64,000 nt of DNA from Vespa crabro. Taxonomy: Eukaryota; Arthropoda; Insecta; Hymenoptera; Vespidae. The DNA is taken from NCBI RefSeq assembly GCF_910589235.1, contig NC_060956.1, forward strand, positions 16,226,999 through 16,290,998, read 5' to 3'. Position 1 is the first letter of the stretch; every line of letters starts with the position of its first letter. A program made the position numbers and the translations under genes. The notes beneath the pieces were generated by a model that had not been told where the DNA came from, made no database searches, and was given only the letters and a program-made list of their open reading frames with translations. This document shows, in pieces, positions 35,689 through 48,909 of the stretch.

Positions 35689-38600
35689 ATGAGCTCGATC
35701 GACTTCGACGAGGTGCTTTTACACGTGGGAGAGAAGGGCCGATATCAAAACATCATGTATTATCTCCTATGTATACCTGCAACTCTTCCGGCTGCTTTCC
35801 TGGCCTTCTCGCAAGTAAGTACCCTCATTTAGAACTTCCTTTTTATTTTATATTTATCATTTCGTTTAATAATCGAACGAACAAATTGGATTATCTTGAT
35901 GCACACAAAATTTGTTCGATTAATTTCTTTATTTTTTTTTCTTTTTCTTTTATTTTTCTTTTCTTTTTTTATTCTCCGCCAGAAGATCTTTATATATTGT
36001 TTGTATATAAAGTAAATTTGTTTTATATTTTAATATAAAGAGTCAAAGCGATCATGCAAACATGATATATAAAATGTTAGGTTTAAATTTTCTTATATCT
36101 CATTTTTATATTTCTTTATTTCATGAAATGAATATTGAAACTTTTAATTATATTGAAACATTTATTAATCAATGATGATATCTTTCTTTCTTTTCAATTT
36201 AACTCCGACCGATTTTACCGTCGCCTTTCGAACAATATCTGATTTGCCCTCAATCAATCCAACCGTTAATATTCAAGCTTGATATTATTAGTGTTTTTAC
36301 GTAAGCAATGTTAAATATCCTAATCTACGTCGAAGGAAATTCTTCCAGGCTAAATATAGTTCGATATATCGAATAGACCATATCGATCACATGCGTCTAC
36401 GTTGTATATACAGTTGTATATGTTCTAGTTTGTGTACTAGCTGAAAAATATACTTATATTTTTCCTTAAATTTCAGCCGAAAATTCGCAACTATATCATT
36501 TCTTATTATTTTTTGTATATAAGCCAATCGTAATAAAAAAATATATAGATATAAAAAATTTGATGATAACAATATTCGTCGTAAATCATATTTCCATTTA
36601 CATTTCGCAAATTATTTATTTTAATTTTATTTTCGATAACGTTTGCAGATTCGATCGTTTCTCGATTAATTTTTAAATAACGATGTACACATTTTTTATT
36701 GAACAAAAAAGGACGCAAAGAGTATTTTATTATTATATTTAAGAAATATGAAATTACGTTATCTTCCTAAATAAAATGATATGTTTCTTTAAATTGTCAA
36801 ATGTAAAAAAATCATTAGAGATTTTTCAGAAAATTTTCCTCATTATTTTTGGCTTTGAGTATAATAAACAATGAATAAACAACAAAAAGAAGAAAACTTG
36901 CAAACGCGAATAGCCTTTTTCCAATAGTCATCACTCAAGCGCAAATCTCATTGCTCGAGACATAAACTAGAATTAGAATCGTCTCATCGATGCATACGAT
37001 ATTTGAAACGTGCCGGCGAATGCTAATATTTTTTTTAGTAGCAATATTTATTTGCACAGCTGCATCAGACGTTGCACGCTTTCAAAGAGCTTCATCGATC
37101 AGTCGCATGAGACTAAGAGATATAATCATTTCGTTTAATAAACTATCCTGTGTGAGAGACTTATCTATTTATCTCTTGAACAGTTCTACTTCCTTTGAAT
37201 TCGTAAAGATCAAAGATTCACGTGGAAAAAATTCAAAATAAGAATATATGGGATGATTGCAACGTATAAAAGATAAACAAATTATTTTTAGCGAATATAT
37301 AGTATGTACAAAATAATTGTAGATATTACATAATATTTTGGAAAGATTATGATTGAAGATCGTAATAAACGATTAAAGTTAATGATTAGAATCATTTGAA
37401 AAAATAACATCGTTAACTAGAATTAGAAAAATTCTTTTAAATATTTCTAAATAGGTGTTCGTGAGTGCCTCGCCAGAACATTGGTGTAAAATACCAGAAT
37501 TGGAGAACTTGACGGGTCTGATGACCTTGGAAGAGAAGAAAGCTCTATCTTTGCCATACTCTATGAAGTCGGACGGTAGGAGAGTTTATTCGAAATGTCA
37601 AATGTACGACGTCAATTATACAGAGATCATCGAATCGTGGTTGCGACGTGGGATATCGCAAAATTCTAGCAACACGATGGACTCGCATTCGACCACGTCA
37701 CCTTCCTCGACATCTTCCTTTCATCCCACGAACCGATTACCACCACCTCCTGTCAGTGATCCTTATTGGCCAGTCAACAAATGCCAACACGGTTGGATTT
37801 ATGATAACAAGGATTATGACAGCACCCTCGTCACAGAGGTAAACTTGACTTTCTCTCTTTTATTAGAAATTTCTTTTGGTTCCTTTTTTGATTTCATGGC
37901 ATGTAAATTTTACAAATGACATCCTTTTTAATCAAAGTATGAATAAGTTTTCTCTGAAACCGTCAGTAATTTTCCTTTCCAGGTAACATTTATATCTTCT
38001 GAGTAAGCGTAATACTAAGTAATCCCGATTAACGACTACTAACGAGTTAATCCGAAGAATAATTTATTAATTGAGTAGTCAACCCTTTTAGATTATGGTC
38101 ATTAGACCATTAATTATTAAATGATTGTCGTTATATTTTATGAAGGTACATCATGGTAAATATAAAATTGTGAGATGAAGTTGGTTGACTGCTTCTTACT
38201 TGGTTTCTCGTCGTTGGTCAGTCATGCTATTTGCATAATACTCCTACCACGTCTTGGTAATTGTCAACGTCAAATTTCTTCTCCGTAGAGCATCGGGTTT
38301 CACGACCTACTTTGCCTTGGCCTTTGGCCTCAATGTACTTTATTTCTCTTGTGAACATCGTTGAACATCTTTCTGGATATTCATAAATTATCGATAAATT
38401 ATTTCACCTTAACTTGATCGAATGATAATTAAACAAATTAATTAATCATAACGATATACTAAAATCAGCTGATTAAAATCTTCTGTTCATCAAACAAATA
38501 TTTTTATTTACTTCAACTTTATATCACGAGAAAGGAACAAATAAGCTCGTTGAAATGAAAAAATTTATGCAAATTTGTAAAATTAATTCAGGCTTCTCCT

Positions 38601-38940
38601 ATCTCAAACGAAATATTAAAACTTAAATAAGAAATAATAATAAAACTTAAAAGAAAAGAAAACTTAAAAGAAAACTTAAAAGAAAACTTAAGAAGAAAAC
38701 TTAAAAGAGGGTCTCATCATATTTCATGCATTTAAATACGTAGATACATTTTGAGAAACTCCATGCTTAAGAAAAGTTCGCGGTCACGTGGCCATATCTT
38801 ATAAGTGTCTATTAACGCGGTTATTAAGTTGTCACAATTAGACAACACACGGTGGCTACAAGCTATTAGCGCAACAAGAAATATAACTCGCGGGGTCGAG
38901 GATCTACGACTGTTCTCCTTTTCTCTCTCTCTCTCTCTCT

Positions 38941-38981
<41 letters not shown>

Positions 38982-41900
38982 CTCTCTCTTTTCCTCTCTT
39001 TTTCTCACTTTACTACATTTTTTGCTGCGTGATCGCGAAAACTCGAGAGATAAAGATATTTTCTAAATGTCAAGATGGAATCAATTATTCCAACTGCACC
39101 GTTCTCATATTCGCATCGTTCAAAAACGCGTAAAATTGAAAAATACAAAACATCATTGCACATATAATCCAAATTTATACACTTTATATTCTAATTAATA
39201 TATTATTTTTCCACAATACGTTTTTTATAAAATTCTATGTGAACAATTCACGAAACAATATAAAAATATAATTATCAATGTAAGTACTAGTCAATGAGTA
39301 AGCAATAACTTTTAAATGTTATTTAACACAGTTTAAAGATCCAAATAATAAGTATTCCAATATCGACATTAAAAACAAATATGTCATTGGGCATTAATAA
39401 GAGCGAAAAAGAAAAAGTCACAGAGATAGAGTCAGATCGATGTAAAATTCAACAGGTGGTCAATGACATCCACGAATGCACAAATGATTCTTAGAAGAAG
39501 TAACGTCTAACGTTAACTTACGTTGAAGATGGAATGTCTAGTTGATTATAGATATGAATGAAAAGCAATGAAAAGGAAATTTCTAAAGAAAAATGAAAGA
39601 TAGAGAGAAAGAGAAAGAATGTCAACAGGTGAACAAGGTTGATGAGCAACAGAGTGACTGGCCGATAGGTTGCAGCTCTGGTGGCGTCAGCAATTGCCGA
39701 CCAATTTACCTACCCCCGCATCCGGTCATGTGATATGTAACATCAAACGCCTCGCACAACGCTGCTTACTACTCTCTGCCTATGTCGAGGGTATATGTCC
39801 CCACATATTTCGCGTGATACTGCTTTGCCATAGCAGCCAGACTGCTAGACGCCAATTTTAAACTTTCGTTAGATACTTCTTTTCACAGAAATAACAACTG
39901 ATAATTTAACATTCGTCTTTAAATTATTTCAATGAAAATTATTTTTCCATATCTTTTTTCTTATATATAATTATTAAATAAAAAAGAAAAATATTAATTC
40001 TTATTGACAACAATTTGGGAGGGGGATGTACTATATATATATATATATTATTTATATAATAATATGCTTTAGAATATCCTTTAGAAACATTGATAAAAAT
40101 CTTAATTTTTTTTAATTATACGAATACACATTTAATTTTTACATTTAATGAACGAAGATTAAAAAACATTTGTTAATTGTTCTATTATATAGATCGAATA
40201 TATCCATGTTGATGAATGAAATTCGAAGGAACGTTTTTTTTTTTTTAAATGGATCGTTTAAAAAAAAATGGGGCCGTTTGTTCCAGTTCGTGGTAGGTGA
40301 ATTTGCTAGCGCTAACTCCTACCGGCTCTAGCAATGCAGAGGGTATATTACCGCGTATTTACACGCTCCGGATTTACGCAGACACATGACGCAAAGAGCC
40401 ATCGAGGCAAATCCTGTCCTTCCGTTTTCCGTTCTTCATCGCTCTCACTTTCTACCGTACAAAGTGCTTCGTGATACGTTAACCACCCCTTCGTAACGTT
40501 AAACGCATCGCTTTCTTCCTTCCCGCATTGGAAAACGATCGAAACGAAACGTTAATCATCTTAATTAATAACGATCAACTTGACTCGTTCGGCAATCCTT
40601 TCGAGGTACGAAAAAAAAAATGACCAAGGTGCAATTGATCGGTTTAAGTCTAATTGTAAGTTAAGATCGGTTACGAAATCCAATAAAATATCGTTTGCGA
40701 GAAACGACGAGTTGTGCAACAATTTACACTTTTCTACATTCCAACCATTTTATTAACGTACATACGTGATTGTGCTGATTGAAACCAATTTGACGAATGC
40801 TTATACTTTAAACAATTTTTGCACGAAATTACTCGTAACGATTAATCATTGTTATGAGTTCTTAACTTAATTAGTTTTTAATAATTGTGATTTAATATTT
40901 ATATTTTTCGAATCAATATTGATTTTGTTATATTTTTTAAAAACTTATAAAATATTTAAAGGTATGTGGAAAGAACTTGTAAATCGTCATTCAGAAGTCG
41001 TCATTCGGTGAGTTTACCGGCCACATGTCGACACACGGAAAAGACAATGACCCTTTCCGCAGTGTCATGCTGGCTGAAGTAGTTAAAGCGAACCTCCTAA
41101 ATCGAGTACAATAATAAATCATCGGATCGGAAGCAATGCTCAGAGGCAGACCAGCCCACACGAAATGTCATTTTGACGTATCGGTCATCCTTGTTCTTTC
41201 TTCTCTCTTTCTCTCTTCCTTTCTAATCTTTTTCGATGTCTTAGAATGTAGAATAATTTAAAAGTAAACTTCATTTTCTGAGAATTTTACGTGGAATTCA
41301 TATTACCTATACAGAGGATTATGAGTAGTTTAATCGCAAACATTGCGGACATCGAACAAAATAAATATACGTAATATTTTGAAAGTATCGATCATGATCA
41401 ATACGTAATCTATAGAGACGCATTTTCATGGGGATCGCCTTATGATATACCTACTCGCGGTCAAATCAATAAAATTTTCGAAGTGTGTCAGGGTGATAAA
41501 ATCTACGTGTGTGCATCATATCCCATCGTCCTTTACGTGTACTCGCGTACGTTGCCCTTGACAATAATTCAATAGCATATTATTATACGCGAGTGCTCCT
41601 GTCTTCCCGACGCAATTTACCTTTTGCGTTTCACGCAGACATTAAAAGTCCGTGAGTGGCAATTTGCTTAAATCAAAGTTCGTGTTAAACCCATTAACGC
41701 CCACCGGGAAACTTTATTTGCTGGGGTCTAATAGACACTCAATTAAGATTTGGCTTATTTGAATATGTTTACCGACGAATAAAATGATATTTCTTTGCTT
41801 GAATGTGCGAATGCAGAAAAGAGTGTGTTATATTTCATGAACAACGTTGATCGTCCTTCTTGGATTATAAGAGAGGAAAAAATTTTCTTTCTCTTTCTTA

Positions 41901-44900
41901 TAGAAATGTTATCCGATAATAGAGATCATATTTCTGTTATAATAAAAAAATCTCTTTAACACTTGAAGGGCCATACTTGAGATAGCTTGTTCTTACTCAT
42001 TGTTATTATATGTTATATATATTTATTTGATATTGTAATATATCGTTAATACTTTGCAATTTTATATTTATCATAAGATGTATTTGATATCTATATTATT
42101 AAATGTTTTCCTAAAGCATCCAAAAACAAGTATCAAAATTAATACAAAGCAAAGAATCAAGCAGATTCTCGTTCATTATTATTTTTATTCATTATTATTA
42201 TTTATCATTAAATATCGTTAATATTTGATAGCAATTTAATTACACTTTTTCCTAAAACATCATAAATAATACGTAGCAAAAGATCAAATAGATAGCTCGT
42301 TCTTTTTCATTATAATGATTACATATTATTATACACTATTAATACCTAATATTAAATTAATTATACATTTTCCTGAAACATCTAAAATCAATTCTCAAAA
42401 TTCATACAAAATAAACAATCAAATATCACTATACTATGCATAATAATTTAATAATTTAGTTAAAGACGATAAACGAATAACTATCTAGTAAAAGTTCTTT
42501 TTCATATATCTAAAGACGTGTTAAGAAAATTAACTAAACTAATTGATAAATTAATTGACAAGAAAACATCGAAAGAGAAAGACAAAGAAAAAAAGAGAAA
42601 GAAAGTGAAAGAGAGAGAAAGATAAAGAGAGTTACGCAAAGAAACGATGGCGTGCAAACGTGCGAGCCGCGAAAGAGTCGATCGAGTTTAGCGAGAAGGA
42701 CAATAGGGAGTTTGGAAAGGTCGACGGCGAGGGGTCAGCGAGGCAGCGGCCGAGGCACGTTCCTCCTGTCAACGGAGGGTGATGGACACCTCTCACTGTG
42801 GGAGCCTACCGACACAAACACACAAAGAAACACACCCACGCACACACGTATACATGGCGTCGACGACACCGCGATCATCCATCGAGCTTTCGAGCGCGCG
42901 TGCACGCGCGAGCCGAGGCAGACGCCATTGAAGAGAGGATCATCCCCACTCCACCCTCGCATCATCAACCTCTCTCTTTCTCTCTCTCTTTCTCTCTCTT
43001 CCTTTCTCTCTCTATCTCTCTCTATTTCTCTTTTGACTCTCCACGAATCGCCGCGAATCACGGCGTTACGTTGCATTGACGATCGACGAATGACGATGCG
43101 TGTGACGATCGAGTTCACACGTGTGCCTATTTCATTCTCTTTCTATACTTTGAATATTTCTTGTTCGTTCAGGATGAGTCATTTTCTTTTGTATTGTGAA
43201 TATTTTTGTGTAGTAATTTGTCAATCTCATTAACAAATGTAAACATGAAAAGGAAACTACTATATATGATTATTTATTGATAGCCCTTAAATAATAGAAT
43301 TAAATAATAATAGTGTAGTGATTTTTGATTGTTTTGTATGATTTTTGACCCTTGATTTTGAATGGTTTTAGGAAAAAGTGTAATTAAGTTGATAACAACT
43401 ATTAAGGATTTAATAATATATAATAATAACAATGAGTACGATAGAATAAATTATTCATTTGATTTTTGTTTTTTTCATTTTGTTTTCGTTTTTAATTTTG
43501 ACATTTGATGTTGTAAGAAAAAAGTGTAATTAAATAGGTATCAAATATAAGCGTACGTGACTATTTGTTTTATTATGAGAGTTTAGAAACGTTTAAATTA
43601 TAACAATATTTTGTTAATTACATGGAACATTCATAGTTATATACGTACATGCATGTTCGTATATGTTTATTTTAAATAAAAGATAACAATCCAATTAAAC
43701 TAATCCAAGCTATTAACAAAGTATGGTTAAGACATCTACTCTACAAACTTTTGTTAAACGAATTTCTATTACAATACTTAAAGCATGAGTTGTAAAACTC
43801 ATTAAAGAATATAACTGATTTACTTACTGATCCTTTCTAACCCAATAGAATATTGAACCTGCCCAATATTCCTCATACTTCAGCGAACAAGCGATCGAGC
43901 TAATCTTATCACTTGTTTTATAGCAATAGACTCCTGACATACGGGTGTGCTACACCATATACAGAAGAGAAAAATTATGAAATCATAAGGGTCAATGACT
44001 CGTGTCCTCTTTGCTGTTACATTACATGCATGATAACTGGAGTCTTTGATACATAAATTTTGTAAAGTAAAAAAGAACTGATTTGCCATTAAAATCTAAT
44101 CAGTAAATATATATATATATATTTTTTATTGTACGTACATATATATATATACGTACAATAAAATATAGCGAATCGTTAGGTATCTAAAACGTTAGAATGT
44201 AATTGATCAAACATTTGGACATAGCTAATGAGACATATCTTAGAAAAAATTAATCAGTTGATTAATATATATATTAGAGTCAGGATTTTAACAGTATCGT
44301 GCATCCACATAGCTAGACCTGGTATGCGACAACAGTTGGTGGCCTTCAACGTCAACAACATTTTTCTATGTTGGGAGCCTCTTTGGTAATGTTGTCTTTG
44401 GATGGATAGCAGACAAATGGGGTAGAAGAACAGCCTTCTTCGCCATTCTCTTCTTAGAAGTTATCTTCTCAATTGCTACAAGCTTCAGTCCTAACTATGT
44501 TATCTACACGGCGTTGAGGACGGTGAATGGCCTCTTTTTTCCTGCTATTTATCAGATACCTTTTATACTTGGTAATAAAACTAATTGTCCCTGGTATATT
44601 CTATTCAACATAATTATTATTTGATATGACTTGTATTTCTAGCTTTAGAATTAATGGGTCCAAGATATAGGACTTTTGCTGGTATGGTGATCTGTATGTT
44701 CTTCGCTAGTGCGATGTGTCTTCTTGCACTTCTGGTAAGTTTTTAAATACATGAATGAAAATGAATTTTTATTGTTTATCGTGTAACATCAATTATTTCT
44801 ATTCTAAGTATTATCTCATGAAAAAGAAAAGATAATTAAAATCTTAACTCGTTAAACTTGGTTCGAAGACAAATAATAAAATCTTACAATTATTAAACAA

Positions 44901-47724
44901 TCTCACCAAAATTTATGATCGTTTATGAACGTTTCGTTGATTAAAAATGTTTGACGAATATACATAAATCTTTTGAACTAAATGAATAAATCTAATGAAC
45001 AAGAAAATGTTGAAACATTATTTACGTCTCCTTTTCAGGGTTACTTGCTAAGGCATTGGTATACATTGTCATTAGCAACGTCGGTACCCTTTGTACTTCT
45101 CTTCAGTTATTACTGGATTATTCCTGAATCTCCAAGATGGCTTCTAAGCAAGAATAGGATAGACGAAGCAGAGGTGATCGTTCAGCATATGGCCAAAGTC
45201 AACGGCAGAACGGTACCGTCCAACTTTCTGAGGCAAATGGAGGTAATGCCAAGATGGAAAATAAGCAAACTAAAACTCTTTGAAAATCTTCACTTGTCGA
45301 TTTTAAATATCACTTCAAATAATCAAACCAAAGATCGTCAGACATTTTTCGTAGACGTTTACGATGTTTCCAGGTTGAAATAATGAAGAGACAAGGTATC
45401 TCTTGCAACGGAAAAAACACCGAAAACGTATTAGATATTGAAGCAGAAAACAGGTCGCCCCCACCTTCCGCAACACCGATGGACCTCATCAGGAATCCAA
45501 ATATTAGAAAGAAATTCTTTATTCTTGCCTTCGATTGGGTAGCAAATGCTGTCGTCTATAATGGATTATCTTATAATACGACAAACCTTGGGGTCTCCGA
45601 TTACCTGGCCTTCTTCATCGGTATAGATATCTTTTCTTGATAATTCGTCCTTGATATACGATCGTGCTCGTTATCACAACGACAGCGGTCTGCCTGTAAA
45701 TATGTTTTTATCATACATCGTTGCGGCTGATATTGCCTGCATAATGCGATAGCGTCTTCAACGACGACACACGCGTACCCGACACTTGATTGAAATAGAC
45801 GCGAATTCATCTAAACGGTGAACGCACCGAGCAATGTATAAAGGGGTTCACCGAGAATCAACACCCGAACAATTCTCTGGACGCTTCGTCGTTATATACT
45901 ATCATTTGTTATCAAGTAAATTTTCTTATTTAGAGATAATCAAGTATTGAGATACCTCTGCTTATCAAATAAGATCTAACCATTTTATTTGATTATTATA
46001 AGTCATTCAATTGAAGAGTCTAATCAATTTCTATAATTGCAAAACTATTTAATGATTTAATTATAAAATAAGTAACATTGTACTTGAAGAAATATAATAG
46101 AACAGTAATATAATAGTATAGAAAATATAATAAAACAGTATTTAATATGTAGATCAAGTATCGATGGTATCGAGAAATTATTTTTATTAAGACATTAATG
46201 TTTTAACATTTTCTTTCTTATCGAATCGTAGATCTAACTGTTTTATGTAATTAAAAAGAATTATTTAACAAAGTTTAATATATCTGTGTAATTAAACAAT
46301 TATTGTGTTGATTCATAAATAATTGTTGTTAGAAGTAAAGAATCGATTACAATAATACGGCACTTATTTATGAATTGATCTAATAATTATCTAATTATTG
46401 GAATCTACTAGGCTGATAAGACTCTAATAGATAGTAAATACAAAACCATGATTAATAGGTTCAATAAATTTCGTAATACTCTGAAAATAAATGAGTAAAT
46501 TCTGTAGAGATCATTAAAAAACTCTTCAAATCGATCTTATAGGTGGTATCGTGGAGATCCCATCATACGTGATCACATGGTACGCCATGGACAGGTTGGG
46601 TAGACGATGGGTCTTATGTTTAACAATGCTCCTAGGTGGAGTTGCCTGTGTCTCTTGCATGTTCGTGCCCGAAGGTATGTCTTTTTATAGTTAGATTTAA
46701 AAACCAGATTTTCTCAATGAACACTGTACACTCGTTGACCTCTGTCACAGTAGACGCTGTTTGGGTGACGGTATGCTTGGCGATGATTGGAAAATTTGGC
46801 ATCGCAGCTTCCTTCGCTGTTTTTTACGTGTTCGTTGGTGAACTTTTACCAACGGTGCTAAGGTCACAAGCGATGGGAATTGCCTCTTTCATCGCTGGTA
46901 TCGGCCTACTCACCTTTCCTTACATCGTTCATCTTGCTGTCTACTCCAGAGTATTACCATTGATCATAATGGGTTCTTTGAGTGTAGCCGGTGCTCTTAC
47001 GTCCGTCTTCCTTCCGGAAACACTCAACATACACTTGCCACAGACGATCGAGGAAGGTGAACTCTTCGGCGCCGATTTTAAACTTTGGTCTTGTCCAATA
47101 ATACCAAAGTTAGTGTCTATTCTATCGTATGTGTTTATGCAAATTAATTTATTTACTTAGATAAATTTTATTGTGACAACAAGATAATTGGGTATCTTGA
47201 AAGTTTCAAATATATGCCCATACATCTTAGACGTTTATAGAAATAATCGTATTTAATTTTAATCATATAAATTCAAATAATTAATAATCTTTAGATTTAA
47301 ACAATTTTGTATATCTTCATCGTCCATCTAGATTATTATTTTAATTATGTAAATAATTAGGATCTGTGTGTGTGTGTGTATGTATTATAATTGTAGATTT
47401 TGTGACACAATCTTTTTAATATATTTTTTAATAATACATTTAGATATAAAAAATTTAATAAAACATAAGATATAAAATCGATATATTTTTTCTTCTAGGA
47501 AAGATGCAAAAAGAAAATCAGAATCTGTGCCACTTAGATATCTGTTAAACGGAAAACCAGAAAGAATTTCGGCGGCAACAAAAATGGCGGAAACAGAAAA
47601 AGAAAGTCAAGAAGCGGAACTAACAAAACCGATAAAGGATGACATAGAAAAGGATAAGGATGATGTAGAAAGAATATCTGAGTCGTCAAACGAAGAGATA
47701 GATCGTCTGAGAAAAATACAATGA
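35689..47724 (+). CDS. SLC22-family transporter (carcinine / organic cation transporter-like)
   Basis: This is a 12-helix plasma-membrane transporter of the major facilitator superfamily. Nine coding exons join in frame to 675 aa: 35,689-35,814; 37,455-37,838; 44,313-44,571; 44,643-44,734; 45,039-45,242; 45,374-45,620; 46,543-46,674; 46,751-47,108; 47,499-47,724. The N-terminus (FDEVLLHVGEKGRYQ) and first helix are typical of SLC22. The MFS loop motif GWIADKWGRR lies near residue 200, PESPRWLL near 316, a second MDRLGRR near 453, and GELLPTVLR near 511. The first extracellular loop is long (roughly residues 43-170) with an S/T/P-rich insert, and the last ~75 residues form a charged cytosolic tail. 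Length and layout fit Drosophila CarT, which returns carcinine to photoreceptors for histamine recycling. That assignment is an inference, and another organic-cation carrier remains possible. Intron 2 is 6.5 kb. Confidence 0.88.
38231..38238 (+). promoter_or_regulatory. POU octamer ATTTGCAT
   Basis: A perfect octamer (ATTTGCAT, within CTATTTGCATAAT) lies in the first GC-richer island of transporter intron 2. It is a possible POU-domain factor site, by motif only. Confidence 0.3.
38641..38708 (+). repeat. Minisatellite, unit AAAACTTAAAAGA
   Basis: About five copies of a 12-14-bp unit with small length changes lie in transporter intron 2. Confidence 0.8.
38923..38991. repeat. (TC)n microsatellite
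   Basis: TC tract with TTTT and TATC interruptions inside transporter intron 2. Confidence 0.9.
41978..42425 (+). repeat. Degenerate ~120-140-bp tandem array
   Basis: The block TTTTCCT(A/G)AA(A/G)CATC recurs at 42,106, 42,247 and 42,368. Each copy is followed by similar AAT(A/C)AA-rich sequence, and the first two also share an AGAATCAAG/AGATCAAA..CGTTC segment. An incomplete earlier copy (GATAGCTTGTTCTTACTCATTG) starts near 41,983. Spacings are 141 and 121 bp. Confidence 0.6.
42975..43030. repeat. (TC)n microsatellite within a GC-rich intron island
   Basis: TC tract with TTTC, TTCC and TATC interruptions inside the island at 42,640-43,140. Confidence 0.85.
44124..44163. repeat. 14-bp perfect inverted repeat with (AT)n core
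   Basis: TTTTATTGTACGTA at 44,124-44,137 is matched by its reverse complement at 44,150-44,163. It could form a stable hairpin. It lies about 150 bp before exon 3 of the transporter. Confidence 0.75.
45621..46542 (+). other. Intron 6 of the transporter, with a GC-richer patch
   Basis: The intron contains a GC-richer patch at 45,640-45,900. In it, TATAAAG (45,837-45,843) is flanked by a perfect 8-bp inverted repeat CGGTGAAC / GTTCACCG. The rest is AT-rich with nothing recognisable. No coding exon is visible. Confidence 0.5.
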
Positions 47725-48002
47725 GGACGTTTTCCTCTTTTGTTCTTTTTTTTTTTGTTATTCCTAAAAGAACAAAACTTCCTACAACTTCGTATTATAA
47801 TTTGCCTCGGTATAGGCACACGCATTGTATTTATTTTTCCATTTATATTATATAATGCGTTTCATTTGTAAAGTCTGTCCCGTGTGCCTGTATTTTCGTT
47901 TCTGCGTTACAAAGAGATCGATCGATTTGTCGATCATCTTCGATACAAAGATCGATGTCTGTTGTTTTCAGAAAGAATGAACTGAGATCGTACGTTCAAC
48001 AA

Positions 48003-48008
48003 AATAAA
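48003..48008 (+). promoter_or_regulatory. Likely poly(A) signal of the transporter
   Basis: AATAAA lies 278 bp after the stop codon, followed by an A-rich stretch. It is the first good hexamer downstream. Confidence 0.5.
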
Positions 48009-48159
48009 AGAAAAAATGAAAAAAAAAAAAACTAGAGGGACTTCGCGATATTATACTAATATAATATTAAAACCGCAGTTATTATTATTTATCGTAAATA
48101 TCGATGGAAATTGTCGAAGGATAACTCGGTTTATTCGCGGAGTTGCTCGACGATTAAAT

Positions 48160-48166
<7 letters not shown>

Positions 48167-48220
<54 letters not shown>
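48167..48220. repeat. (AT)n microsatellite
   Basis: About 54 bp of uninterrupted TA dinucleotides between the transporter and the first beta-tubulin gene. Confidence 0.95.
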
Positions 48221-48222
<2 letters not shown>

Positions 48223-48909
48223 ATTTAATAATTAGCAAAATACTTTTCTACGTAAACGTAAAGAAAAAAAAAACGTTCTAACGACATCGACTCGTCACTT
48301 ATGTGTATAGAGACATTATAGACCGTTAGATGATTAGTTAGCCATCGCGATAAATAAGGAAAATTCGTATTAAGGACTTCGACTCACACTAACGTTTATA
48401 GCTCTTCGGTTTCGTCCATATTAAAAAGTGTGATAAGTTATAACTTTTAAAGACAATTTTTAACGTTCGAAAGTCGCTTCAAGAGTGATTACCTGCACGA
48501 AAGACAAACTTCCCTTACATTTTTTTTTCTTTTTTACGACATCGAATTGATCAAATCAAAATTACAATGCGAGGAGAAAATCATCGAACGAACGAGCTAT
48601 TTTCGATACTCTTCATTTGTAATACTTAAAGCGAGAATACATAAGAAGAAATCTAATAACCCGTTGTAAAATCATTCAAAAACTCAATGAATCATGCCGC
48701 ATCTCGTCCATGGAATCCTTTTTTTCGAATTACCGTCGCTAAGGAGAAACAAACAGTCGTCTGTTTGTGTTTGATCTGTCATTTTTACAACACCTATTCT
48801 TTCCTTGTGCTTCCTATCGATCTTTGGGACCATTTTCGAAGAGAACATCTTCGATTTACTCAACACCTCCTTTTTTCATCCCTCAGAGTGATTCGTTCAA
48901 AATTTCAAA

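Larger units (their letters stand above)
37839..44312 (+). other. Intron 2 of the transporter, with GC-richer islands
   Basis: The 6.5-kb intron contains GC-richer islands at about 38,160-38,360, 39,600-39,860, 40,270-40,560, 41,000-41,180, 41,400-41,770 and 42,640-43,140, set in AT-rich sequence. None yields a spliceable exon that continues the transporter frame. They resemble conserved regulatory DNA. The intron also carries a 13-bp minisatellite, (TC)n tracts, a ~130-bp degenerate tandem array and a palindrome near 44,124. Confidence 0.6.

Noticed and set aside
42652..43233. 193-codon open frame on plus with a 127-codon frame on minus
   Set aside because: Lies in a CpG-rich intron island, has a non-ATG start and ends in a TC-repeat translation; opposite-strand frames are equally open.
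45837..45843. Alternative transcription start for a second gene inside the transporter
   Set aside because: Only a TATA string and a small inverted repeat; no downstream coding region, so kept as an observation and not a gene.
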